Of a stretch of DNA of 61,658 nt, positions 36,268-44,879 are shown one piece after another (the first letter of the stretch is position 1; each line of letters starts with the position of its first letter). The notes under the pieces were generated by a model. It was not told the origin of the DNA, made no database searches, and worked only from the letters and a program-made list of their open reading frames with translations. The DNA comes from an uncultured Eubacteriales bacterium. Lineage in GTDB: Bacteria; Bacillota; Clostridia; Oscillospirales; Acutalibacteraceae. The position numbers and the translations under genes were made by a program. Location of the stretch: the NCBI GenBank assembly GCA_934464585.1, contig CAKSJY010000009.1:1-61658 (forward strand). The letters are read 5' to 3'.

Positions 36268-38886
36268 TTATTTACTAAATTTTCTTTTTAAAATTACTAT
36301 ACCAGACAATGCTGTTATTGATGCAGCCCAAAGGCTTAGTATATAAACGTAATTGAAGTTTTCGCCGGTTGTAAGGCTATTCTTTAGGTTGCTATCATTT
36401 GTGGTATTTGTGTTTATGTTATTTGCGTTTGTGTCCAGTTGTGTGACTTCGGCATCATTAGATATTGATTGATATATCGCATACGGCGAAAAATGCTTTA
36501 TAACTAGCTTTGCAAATTTATCTCCAGTTGAGGGGCCATCTATGATGCCTACGTACTCAACATCTACTTTTTCAGTCATTTCACCGTTTATGAAGATTGC
36601 CCTTAGTTTGTTTTTGTCCCAGTCAGGGTCTATTTTTATATAGCAGGTTAAGTCTGAATCCAAGGTTGTGTACTCGTTTCCGTCTGGGTCAGTTACCCCT
36701 ATTAGAAAGATTTTTAATTTTCCTTTTACTATTTGATCCTTGTATTCACTTCCTATGTTATCGGAGTAAATGTTTATGTAGCCAACTTCTTGGAAATAGA
36801 ATCTGGAGCATATCTTAAATAATCCGTTGCTGTTGTCTATGCAGCACCAGCTTCCACTTCCGTCTGCTTTGGTATTTAACCATATCATTCCATTGCTTCC
36901 GATTTCTGCGCTAGCTTTGCCATTTTCATCGACGTAGTATGTTACACCTTTATTTTGTACTATTTGTCCCCAGTCAGTGCGATTTTTCATGTATATAATT
37001 TCATTATCAATAAGTTTTAAATAAGTATTCTCGCCATCTGCTTCAAAACAACTTAAATCACTTGGGGTAATATTATAGTTTTTGATCGATTTTACCACTG
37101 CTTTATTGAAGGAATTCTGCTTTACCTTTATTAAACCAGTAAATTCTCCTGTAATGGTTATATAATCATCCTCAGACTCAAATATTACATTATTGTGCTT
37201 ATCCACACCGTTGTCTATTATTTTTGCTGAGCCTTTTACATTAAATTGTGTTCCTTCGTAAACATACACACCACAGTTTTCATTGTTGTTAATTGTTCCG
37301 CTTCTTATTGTTAAGGTTCCGCAATTAAATATGCCGCCTCCATTACAGGATGCAGAATTTTCAGTAATTGTGCCATCGAGCATTTGTAAAGTTCCGCAAT
37401 TACATATGCCGCCTCCATTACTACTAGCGGTATTTTCCTTTATTGTTCCGCCGTCAAATGTTAAGGTTCCAGAATCATAATTAAATATGCCGCCTCCATC
37501 ACAGGATGCAGAATTTCCAGTAATTGTGCCATTGAACGTTTGTAAGGTTCCGCGATTATATATGCCGCCTCCATATTCAGAGGTATTCTCAGAAATTGTT
37601 CCACCACTCATTATTATGGTTTCGTAATTATATATGCCGCCTCCACCACTAGCGGTATTTTCCTTTATTATTCCGCCATCCAATGTTAAGGTTCCAGACT
37701 TATAATTACATATGCCACCTCCATCGCCGGCAGTATTTTCAGAAATTATTCCATCACTTATTGTTACGGTTCCTTCCCAATTAAATATGCCGCCTCCCTC
37801 TGCAGAATATATAGCGGTATTTTTAGAAATTGTTCCACCACTCATTGTTACGGTTCCTTGATAATTATATATGCCGCCTCCAGATTCAGAGGTATTCTCA
37901 GAAATTGTTCCACCACTCATTGTTACGGTTCCGCTCTCATTATATATACCGCCTCCATTATATGCATAGTAGTCGTCGGTGGTGATATTTTTAATAATTG
38001 TTCCGTTGTTAACTGTTAAGGTTCCGCAATTAAATATGCCGCCTCCACGTCTAGAGGTATTTTCAGAAATTGTTCCACCGTTCATCGTTAAGGTTCCGCC
38101 ATTAAATATGCCGCCTCCACAGTTATTGTAGGAGGATGTAGTATTTATGCTTATTGTTCCATTATTTATTGTTAAGGTTCCGAAATTACATATGCCGCCT
38201 CCACGGCTACCGTCGGAGGATGTAGTATTTGTGCTTATTGTTCCATTATTTATTGTTACGGTTCCTGCATAATTACATATGCCGCCTCCATTATATTCAC
38301 CGTAATTGTTAATAATTACTCCGCTCGTCATTGTGAATTCGCTATTTTCAGATACCTCAACTGCTGCATTTTTATTGGAGAGCTTATTTCCGTCGATTGT
38401 TATATCTTCCATTGTTAATTTTCCGGGAGATTCAACCTTTATTATTGGGCCATTTGTATGATTACGTAAAAGAGTACCACTTCCTTTTAAACTTATACTC
38501 TTATTTATTATGACGGTCTCTCCCATAGTTACAGTACCATTAATTTGTATTGTATCACCGTCGTTTGCCTTGTTTATATTATTCTGTAAATCTGTACTTG
38601 TGCCGCCGTCTAATACATAGACTTCGGGTCCATCAGACTCCGACGTAGCAAAAGCATCTACTTGTTGTATATCTACATCACTATCGTTTGCCTCGCCTAT
38701 CTTATTTTGTAAATTTGTGCCTGTATTTTTGTCTAACTTCAGGGTTGCAGACTCCGACGTAGCAAAATCAGCCACAGACTCAGCAAAACTCGTAAATGGT
38801 ATTGCTGCTTGCACTAACATCAGCGTTAAAAAAACACTTAGAATTCGTTTTAAACTTATACTCGTTTTAGATTTAATCTTTGACAT
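36268..38886 (-). CDS. Secreted beta-helix surface protein, copy 3
   Basis: 872 residues. Start MSKIKSKTSISLKRILS with GGAGG upstream. Signal peptide, an acidic spacer, cap LQNNINKANDGDTIQINGTV, then about thirteen GGGI(Y/F/C)N rungs. The C-terminal domain has diverged from copies 1 and 2 (SCWCCIDNSNGLFKICSRFY-like region, CYIKIDPDWDKNKLRAIFIN, STGDKFAKLVIKHFSPYAIYQS). Tail NTTNDSNLKNSLTTGEN, hydrophobic helix, KRKFSK. Rungs vary with cysteine substitutions. Monocistronic. Confidence 0.85.
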   Translation of the reverse strand: MSKIKSKTSISLKRILSVFLTLMLVQAAIPFTSFAESVADFATSESATLKLDKNTGTNLQNKIGEANDSDVDIQQVDAFATSESDGPEVYVLDGGTSTDLQNNINKANDGDTIQINGTVTMGETVIINKSISLKGSGTLLRNHTNGPIIKVESPGKLTMEDITIDGNKLSNKNAAVEVSENSEFTMTSGVIINNYGEYNGGGICNYAGTVTINNGTISTNTTSSDGSRGGGICNFGTLTINNGTISINTTSSYNNCGGGIFNGGTLTMNGGTISENTSRRGGGIFNCGTLTVNNGTIIKNITTDDYYAYNGGGIYNESGTVTMSGGTISENTSESGGGIYNYQGTVTMSGGTISKNTAIYSAEGGGIFNWEGTVTISDGIISENTAGDGGGICNYKSGTLTLDGGIIKENTASGGGGIYNYETIIMSGGTISENTSEYGGGIYNRGTLQTFNGTITGNSASCDGGGIFNYDSGTLTFDGGTIKENTASSNGGGICNCGTLQMLDGTITENSASCNGGGIFNCGTLTIRSGTINNNENCGVYVYEGTQFNVKGSAKIIDNGVDKHNNVIFESEDDYITITGEFTGLIKVKQNSFNKAVVKSIKNYNITPSDLSCFEADGENTYLKLIDNEIIYMKNRTDWGQIVQNKGVTYYVDENGKASAEIGSNGMIWLNTKADGSGSWCCIDNSNGLFKICSRFYFQEVGYINIYSDNIGSEYKDQIVKGKLKIFLIGVTDPDGNEYTTLDSDLTCYIKIDPDWDKNKLRAIFINGEMTEKVDVEYVGIIDGPSTGDKFAKLVIKHFSPYAIYQSISNDAEVTQLDTNANNINTNTTNDSNLKNSLTTGENFNYVYILSLWAASITALSGIVILKRKFSK

Positions 38887-38963
38887 TGTTTGGCCTCCTT
38901 TAATTTACAAATAATTTTATTGTGCAGTCATAATTAAAATTAATTACAACTTTTTATGCCAGT

Positions 38964-38992
38964 ATTATACAACATTATATAAAAAGTTTCAA
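38964..38992 (-). promoter_or_regulatory. Promoter of beta-helix copy 3
   Basis: TTGAAA (38992-38987) and TATAAT (38969-38964) on the minus strand, 17 bp spacing. Confidence 0.85.
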
Positions 38993-39042
38993 TATGGTAA
39001 TATTAATAAATTTTATGAATTTTTCATATTTTTATCAATATT

Positions 39043-39078
39043 AAAAAAGGGTCACCTCTAAGCAGAGGTGGCCCTTAA
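39043..39078 (-). terminator. Terminator of beta-helix copy 4
   Basis: Same hairpin sequence as the copy 3 terminator (AAGGGTCACCTCT / AGAGGTGGCCCTT), following the copy 4 stop. Confidence 0.85.
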
Positions 39079-39080
39079 AT

Positions 39081-42000
39081 TTATTTACTAAATTTTCTTT
39101 TTAAAATTACTATACCAGACAATGCTGTTATTGATGCAGCCCAAAGGCTTAGTATATAAACGTAATTGAAGTTTTCGCCGGTTGTAAGGCTATTCTTTAG
39201 GTTGCTATCATTTGTGGTATTTGTGTTTATGTTATTTGCGTTTGTGTCCAGTTGTGTGACTTCGGCATCATTAGATATTGATTGATATATCGCATACGGC
39301 GAAAAATGCTTTATAACTAGCTTTGCAAATTTATCTCCAGTTGAGGGGCCATCTATGATGCCTACGTACTCAACATCTACTTTTTCAGTCATTTCACCGT
39401 TTATGAAGATTGCCCTTAGTTTGTTTTTGTCCCAGTCAGGGTCTATTTTTATATAGCAGGTTAAGTCTGAATCCAAGGTTGTGTACTCGTTTCCGTCTGG
39501 GTCAGTTACCCCTATTAGGAAAATTGTCAATTTTCCATCTTCTATTTTATCTTTGTATTCGCTTCCTATTTTATCATAGTACTTGCTTATGTCGTCAATT
39601 ACTTGAACATAGAACCTGGAGCCTGTCCTAAATAACCCATTGCTGTTGTCTATGCAGTACCAGATGCCGCTTCCGTCTGCTTTGGTATTTAACCATATCC
39701 TTCCGTTGCCTCCGACTTCTGCGCTAGCTTTGCCATTTTCATCGACGTAGTATGTTACACCTTTATTTTGTACCATTTGTCCCCAGTCAGTTTTATCTTC
39801 CATGTATATAATTTCATTGCCGATAAGATTTAAATAAGTATCCTCGCCATCTGCTTCAAAACGGCTTAAATCACTTTGGGTAATATTATAGTCTTCAATC
39901 GGTTTTACCACTGCCTTATTGAAAGAATTCTGTTTTACTTTTATTAATCCGGTAAATTCTCCTGTAATAGTTATATAATCATCCTCAGAAGAAAATGCGA
40001 CATTATCGTTTTTATCCATACCGTTGTCTATTATTTTTACTGAGCCTTGTATATTAAATTGTGTTCCAAGGTTATATGCACCGCCTCCACCGTATGATGC
40101 AGAGTTTCCAGAAATTGTTCCTCCACTCATTGTTACGGTTCCTTCATTAAGTATGCCGCCTCCATTGCCTAACGCAGTATTTTCAGTTATATTTCCACTG
40201 AGCATTTGTAAGATTCCGATATTATGTATACCGCCTCCACCGTGTATACCGTCTCCACAGTATGATGTAGAGTTTCCAGAAATTGTTCCTCCACTCATTG
40301 TTACGGTTCCTTCATTAAGTATGCCGCCTCCATCATATATGGCAGAATTTCCAGAAATTGTTCCTCCACTCATTGTTACGGTTCCTTTATTATATATGCC
40401 GCCTCCATTATCGATGAGTGCAGAATTCCTAGAAATTGTTCCATTGAGCATTTGTAAGGTTCCTTCACTATTATATATGCCGCCTCCATTATGCGTAGCG
40501 GTATTTTCCTTAATTGTTCCGCTGTCAACTGTTATGGTTCCGTAATTATATATGCCGCCTCCATAGCCGGCAGTATTTTTGATAATTGTTCCGTTATTTA
40601 TTGTTAAGGTTCCGGAATTATAATTATATATGCCGCCTCCATTGCCGGCATTATTTTCAGAAATTATTCCATCACTTATTGTTACGGTTCCAGAATTATA
40701 TATGCCACCTCCAAAAGAAGTGGTATTTGTGCTTATTGTTCCGCCGAGCATTTGTAAGGTTCCAACATTATATATACCGCCCCCACCGTATGATGCAGAG
40801 TTTCCAGAAATTGTTCCTCCACTCATTGTTACGGTTCCTTTATTATGTATGCCGCCTCCGCTGCCTCCATATTGAGCAAGATTTATAGTAATTGTTCCTC
40901 CACTCATTGTTACGGTTCCTTTATTATGTATGCCGCCTCCATCTGTAGCAGTATTGTCGGTAATTGTTCCATCACTTATTGTTACGGTTCCAGAATTATC
41001 ATTATATATGCCGCCTCCACATTGAGCATTATTTTCGGTAATTGTTCCATCACTTATTGTTAAGGTTCCACTATTATATATACCGCCTCCCCATTTGGAT
41101 GCAGAATTTGCACTTATTGTTCCGCTGTTAATTGTTAAAGATCCGTAATTATATATGCCACCTCCATGTTCGGGTACAAAATTTGCGCTTATTTCTCCGC
41201 CGTCTATTGTTACGGTTCCGCCATTAAATATGCCGCCTCCACGTTGAGCAGTATTTTTAGTAATTGTTCCTCCACTCATTGTTACGGTTCCATATATGCC
41301 GCCTCCATCGTAGGATGCAGAATTTTCGCTTATTGTTCCGCCGCTTATTGTTACAGTTCCTTGATTATTATATATACCGCCTCCATGGTCGTGTGCAGAA
41401 TTTCCAGAAATTGTTCCATCACTTATTGTTAAGGTTCCTTTATAATTATATATGCCGCCCCCAGGATAGTAATTGTAATTGTTAATAATTTTGCCGCTTT
41501 TCATTGTAAATTCGCTGTTTTCAGATACCTCAACTGCTGCATTTATACATTTATCACTGGATCGTTTGTGTCCGTCAATTGTTATCTCTTCCATCGTTAA
41601 TTTTCCGGGAGATTCAATCTTTATTATTGAACCATGTGTATGATTACGTAAAAGACTACCGCTTCCTCTTAAACTTATACTCTTATTTATTATAACGGTC
41701 TCTTCCATAGTTATAGTAGCATTAATTTGTATTGTATCACCGTCGTTTGCCTCGTTTATCTTATTTTTTAAATCTGTACTTGTGCCGCCGTTTAATACCA
41801 GGACTTTGGGTTTAGACGCAGACGTAGTAAAAGTATCTACTTGTTGCATATCTACGTCACTATTAATTTGTAGTGCATCACTATCGTTTGCCTCGTCTAT
41901 CTTATTTTGTAAATTTGCGCTTGTATTTTCGTCTAACTCCAGAGTTGCAGACTCAGACGTAGATGTAGCAGAATAATTAGCCACAGACTTAGCAAAACTT

Positions 42001-42095
42001 GTAAATGGTACCACTGCTTGTACTAACAGCAACGTTAAAAAAACACTTAGAATTCGCTTTAAACCTATCCTCATTTTAGATTTAACTTTTGACAT
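39081..42095 (-). CDS. Secreted beta-helix surface protein, copy 4 (mosaic)
   Basis: About 1,004 residues from the ATG at 42095 (GGAGG upstream; an in-frame ATG at 42137 is a likely non-start). It is the longest copy, with about nineteen rungs such as GTVTMSGGTISGNSASYGGG. The N-terminal third resembles copy 1 (SVANYSATSTSESATLELD, LKNKINEANDGDTIQINATI). The last rung, GTQFNIQGSVKIIDNGMDKN, and the next 180 residues match copy 2. From CYIKIDPDWDKNKL to the end it matches copy 3. This patchwork is direct evidence of recombination within the array. Surface-anchor-like tail NSLTTGEN, helix, KRKFSK. Confidence 0.85.
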   Translation of the reverse strand: MSKVKSKMRIGLKRILSVFLTLLLVQAVVPFTSFAKSVANYSATSTSESATLELDENTSANLQNKIDEANDSDALQINSDVDMQQVDTFTTSASKPKVLVLNGGTSTDLKNKINEANDGDTIQINATITMEETVIINKSISLRGSGSLLRNHTHGSIIKIESPGKLTMEEITIDGHKRSSDKCINAAVEVSENSEFTMKSGKIINNYNYYPGGGIYNYKGTLTISDGTISGNSAHDHGGGIYNNQGTVTISGGTISENSASYDGGGIYGTVTMSGGTITKNTAQRGGGIFNGGTVTIDGGEISANFVPEHGGGIYNYGSLTINSGTISANSASKWGGGIYNSGTLTISDGTITENNAQCGGGIYNDNSGTVTISDGTITDNTATDGGGIHNKGTVTMSGGTITINLAQYGGSGGGIHNKGTVTMSGGTISGNSASYGGGGIYNVGTLQMLGGTISTNTTSFGGGIYNSGTVTISDGIISENNAGNGGGIYNYNSGTLTINNGTIIKNTAGYGGGIYNYGTITVDSGTIKENTATHNGGGIYNSEGTLQMLNGTISRNSALIDNGGGIYNKGTVTMSGGTISGNSAIYDGGGILNEGTVTMSGGTISGNSTSYCGDGIHGGGGIHNIGILQMLSGNITENTALGNGGGILNEGTVTMSGGTISGNSASYGGGGAYNLGTQFNIQGSVKIIDNGMDKNDNVAFSSEDDYITITGEFTGLIKVKQNSFNKAVVKPIEDYNITQSDLSRFEADGEDTYLNLIGNEIIYMEDKTDWGQMVQNKGVTYYVDENGKASAEVGGNGRIWLNTKADGSGIWYCIDNSNGLFRTGSRFYVQVIDDISKYYDKIGSEYKDKIEDGKLTIFLIGVTDPDGNEYTTLDSDLTCYIKIDPDWDKNKLRAIFINGEMTEKVDVEYVGIIDGPSTGDKFAKLVIKHFSPYAIYQSISNDAEVTQLDTNANNINTNTTNDSNLKNSLTTGENFNYVYILSLWAASITALSGIVILKRKFSK

Positions 42096-42173
42096 TATTT
42101 GGACCTCCTTTAATTTACAGATAATTTTATTGCGCAATCCTAATTAAATTTAATTACGACTTTTTATACCTGT

Positions 42174-42202
42174 ATTATACAATATTATATGAAAAGTTTC
42201 AA
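42174..42202 (-). promoter_or_regulatory. Promoter of beta-helix copy 4
   Basis: TTGAAA (42202-42197) and TATAAT (42179-42174) on the minus strand, 17 bp spacing, same flanks as the other copies. Confidence 0.85.
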
Positions 42203-42286
42203 TATGGTAATATTAACAAATCTTATGGATTTTTCATATTTTTCTCAATATAAGAAAAGGCTACCTCAGATTAGAGGTTTTGGCTG
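42203..42286 (-). repeat. Spacer remnant right of copy 4
   Basis: Sequence from 42203 aligns with the spacers between copies (TATGGTAATATTAA, ATTTTTCATATTTTT) up to a decayed version of the terminator hairpin (CCTCAGATTAGAGG). It then diverges. This implies that another copy once lay to the right and was lost, or that the calpain gene was inserted there. Confidence 0.6.
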
Positions 42287-42473
42287 TTTGCTAAAATATT
42301 AAGTGATAGACTCTACAAGAATAAATTATAACTATAATAAGCAAATTGATTAAATGTATTATATAAAGTTGCGGGACTTAGTGGACTTACTCATACGAAA
42401 ATGGTAAAATAACAGTAGATTTGGATGAAAGCGACTGTGAATATCTACTTTTGGGATTTTGGAGGAGTTTATT

Positions 42474-44630
42474 ATGTTGGCAAGTACAACTAAACAAGGA
42501 CAAAATACTAGCAACTCGGTTTCTACAGGTGTGTCAGACACTAAGGATATTAATATCGGTAATGTAAGAATGAATGTAGGTCGAAAATTAGATGAAAACG
42601 AGGCTGTAATAATAGGTGCAGGTAAAGAAACTATTGCAGAAAGTGACACAAGAAATTTAGGCAATGTAAATAAGGTGATTATAGCAAATGGGGTTCAAAG
42701 GATAGAAAAGCGTGCCTTTGAAAATTGCGAAAGTCTTAAGGAAGTGGAGCTAAACGAAGGTATAAACGAGATATCTAATTATGCTTTTAAGAATTGCAGT
42801 AACCTAGCAGAAATGAGTTTACCGGGTAGCATACGAAATATAGGTAGACATGCTTTTTATGGTTGCGAGAACCTCAGTAAAATGGAGTTAAGACGAGGCA
42901 TAACTAAAACGTTTAGTTATGCATTTCGAGATTGCAAGGGCTTAAAGGAGATAAGCTTGTCAGGAAGCATAAAAACAATAGGATGGCGTGCCTTTAGTCA
43001 TTTCAACAGCCTTGAAAAAATAGAGATAAATGATGGTACAAAGAAAATATCCAGGGCTGCATTTATCAGTTGCAAAAGATTGAATGAGGTGAGAATACCG
43101 GGAAGTGTGGAAAAGATAGGAAAGTATGCTTTTGAAGATTGTGAAAATTTGAAAACAGTTGATACTCCACTAAAATGGAATGTTCATTACCGTAAAGTAT
43201 TTAAGGGATGTAAAAATCTGGAACTTGGTGATGCATTTAAGTACACTGAGATTGTCGATGACGATAGATTCTATATGGAAAAAGAGGCTTTAACAAAAAT
43301 TCCTAGAAACGATTTACCCCTATTTGGTAAATATGGGCCTGATGAGGCTGATGTTCAGCAAAGGTACATGGGAGATTGTTGGCTGTTGGCAGCAATTGCA
43401 TCTATAGTATATATGAAACCCGAGTTTATAAAAAACATGGTAAAGGAGAACCCTGAAAATCCTGATTTGGTTGATGTGACACTTCAAAGAGAGCTAGAAC
43501 CTGGATTATTTGGAAAAGAAGTATATACATTAAAAAAGTCCTTGTTTAAAAAAGAGGGCCATAAGGACGTAATGTCGGCATCACCAGATACAATTGGGGT
43601 ACAAATGATAGAAAAGGCCTTTTCGGCATATTTAGCAAAGGGTAGTGAAAAAATTAATTACAATAATATTAATGGTGGAGGTGATGGAGTTAAAGATGCA
43701 TACAAAGTTATGCTTGGAAAGGAAGCGAGGGAGGCTTATGACTCAGGACTAAGACCTGAGTTGTTTTCTAGAATAGAAGATGCATTAAATCATAATAGAC
43801 CTCTTTGTTACAATAGTTCTAGTGGCAAGATAAAAGATACTCATGGAGAAGAGGTTATGAATGGTCATGATTATAGTATTTTTGGTGCATATGAAAGAAA
43901 CAAGAAATGTTATATAGTATTGCGTAATCCTTGGGGATGTAATGTACATGAAAAAAGATTGTCTGCATATATAGAAGTAGATTTGGAGGAAGCAACTAAA
44001 GGCTTTTTTAGTATAAGTAATTTGGGATTAAAGAAAGACGAACAAATACCGAAGTCTAATAATTCAGTGAATCGAAAAGCTATTTGCGCAGGATATGCCC
44101 GACAGTTCGAAGGAGTTAGTCAAATAAGCATAGATGAAGGAGTTAAGATAATAGGAGAAGAGGCTTTTGCAGATATTAGAGGGGTAAAGAAGATAAGTTT
44201 ACCAGGAAGTATAGAGAGAATAGGTATTGGTGCATTTGATTCTTGTGAGGATCTTGAAAAGGTTGAGTTAAAAGAAGGAATAAAAGAAATATCTTATAGA
44301 GCATTTAGTAGAAATAAGTCTTTGAAGGAAGTAATTATACCTGGGAGTGTAGAAAGGATAGGAAATTCTGCTTTTAGAAGTTGTGAAAATCTTAGGGATA
44401 TAGAGTTAAAGGAAGGAATAAAAGAAATACCTGAGTATGTGTTTTCAGGTTGTAAGAGTTTGAAGAAAATAAGTATACCAAAAAGCGTAGAAAGGATAGG
44501 GAATTCTGCTTTTAGAAATTGTGAAAATCTTGAAGAAATAGAGATAAAAAACCCTAATACTCAAATAGACAAGAGTGCATTTATCGGCTGCAAGAAATTA
44601 AAAAATTTACCGGAAGTTGCTGGTAAGTAG
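42474..44630 (+). CDS. Calpain-like cysteine protease flanked by LRR_5 repeats
   Basis: 718 residues; the ATG at 42474 has GGAGGAG at 42461-42467 (an in-frame TTG at 42459 overlaps this site). The N-terminal ~250 residues are leucine-rich repeats of the BspA/LRR_5 type (RIEKRAFENCESLKEVEL, IRNIGRHAFYGCENLSKM). The peptidase C2 core follows: Cys302 in RYMGDCWLLAAIAS, His465 in NGHDYSIFGAY and Asn485 in VLRNPWGCNVHEKR, i.e. a complete calpain-type triad. The C-terminal ~170 residues return to LRR_5 units. There is no signal peptide or anchor, so export would need another route. Bacterial calpain-like proteins are uncommon; sandwiching by LRRs suggests a targeted protease, possibly an effector. 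Confidence 0.85.
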   Translation: MLASTTKQGQNTSNSVSTGVSDTKDINIGNVRMNVGRKLDENEAVIIGAGKETIAESDTRNLGNVNKVIIANGVQRIEKRAFENCESLKEVELNEGINEISNYAFKNCSNLAEMSLPGSIRNIGRHAFYGCENLSKMELRRGITKTFSYAFRDCKGLKEISLSGSIKTIGWRAFSHFNSLEKIEINDGTKKISRAAFISCKRLNEVRIPGSVEKIGKYAFEDCENLKTVDTPLKWNVHYRKVFKGCKNLELGDAFKYTEIVDDDRFYMEKEALTKIPRNDLPLFGKYGPDEADVQQRYMGDCWLLAAIASIVYMKPEFIKNMVKENPENPDLVDVTLQRELEPGLFGKEVYTLKKSLFKKEGHKDVMSASPDTIGVQMIEKAFSAYLAKGSEKINYNNINGGGDGVKDAYKVMLGKEAREAYDSGLRPELFSRIEDALNHNRPLCYNSSSGKIKDTHGEEVMNGHDYSIFGAYERNKKCYIVLRNPWGCNVHEKRLSAYIEVDLEEATKGFFSISNLGLKKDEQIPKSNNSVNRKAICAGYARQFEGVSQISIDEGVKIIGEEAFADIRGVKKISLPGSIERIGIGAFDSCEDLEKVELKEGIKEISYRAFSRNKSLKEVIIPGSVERIGNSAFRSCENLRDIELKEGIKEIPEYVFSGCKSLKKISIPKSVERIGNSAFRNCENLEEIEIKNPNTQIDKSAFIGCKKLKNLPEVAGK

Positions 44631-44789
44631 AGCAAGTTTCTCGTTATAAACGTAAGCAGAATTGCCATATTCCTTACAAAACAAAAAGTATCTCCTAGCT
44701 TTAGTGATATCATCACGATTGTAGCAAAGAATATCTATATGGGATTTTAATGTTTTCCTTTTTAATTTAATAATTCTGCTATTGTTAAA
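44607..44789 (-). pseudogene. Open fragment without start, unknown
   Basis: A 60-codon stretch on the minus strand without an initiation codon, ending at TAA 44609-44607 inside the calpain gene's 3' end. Reads LKSHIDILCYNRDDITKARRY then FLFCKEYGNSAYVYNEKLAL, protein-like in composition. An in-frame TAG precedes it at 44792-44790. It may be the tail of a decayed gene; it might also be chance. Confidence 0.3.
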
Positions 44790-44835
44790 CTATTTGCTAT
44801 TCAACTTACAAAAAATAGTTCTATTGATTATATAT

Positions 44836-44868
44836 AAAGCCTACAACAACTAATGCTGTAGGTTTTAC
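44836..44868 (-). terminator. Terminator of the RlmD-type methyltransferase gene
   Basis: On the minus strand AAACCTACA pairs with TGTAGGCTTT; lies 12 nt after the stop at 44880. Confidence 0.65.
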
Positions 44869-44879
44869 TTTTTATAATA

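Larger units (their letters stand above)
31356..42202 (-). repeat. Tandem array of four beta-helix genes
   Basis: Four head-to-tail units of promoter, about 80-nt leader, gene and terminator. Leaders and C-terminal coding parts are nearly identical in long tracts; the helix parts differ in rung number. The layout is suited to unequal crossing-over and gene conversion. Confidence 0.9.

Noticed and set aside
40024..40875. Plus-strand open frames rich in MPPP/IVPPLIVTVP opposite the beta-helix genes
   Set aside because: These are antisense shadows of the GGGIYN/GTVTISG repeat codons; they lack ribosome sites and signals, and similar shadows occur opposite every copy.
31356..42137. CRISPR-like regular repeats
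   Set aside because: The regularity is in-frame protein repeat (rungs of 60-90 nt with degenerate sequence), not identical direct repeats with unique spacers, and no cas genes are present.
42359..42664. Minus-strand frame of 101 codons overlapping the calpain start
   Set aside because: Opposite to a well-supported gene with strong ribosome site; no start signal or protein features.
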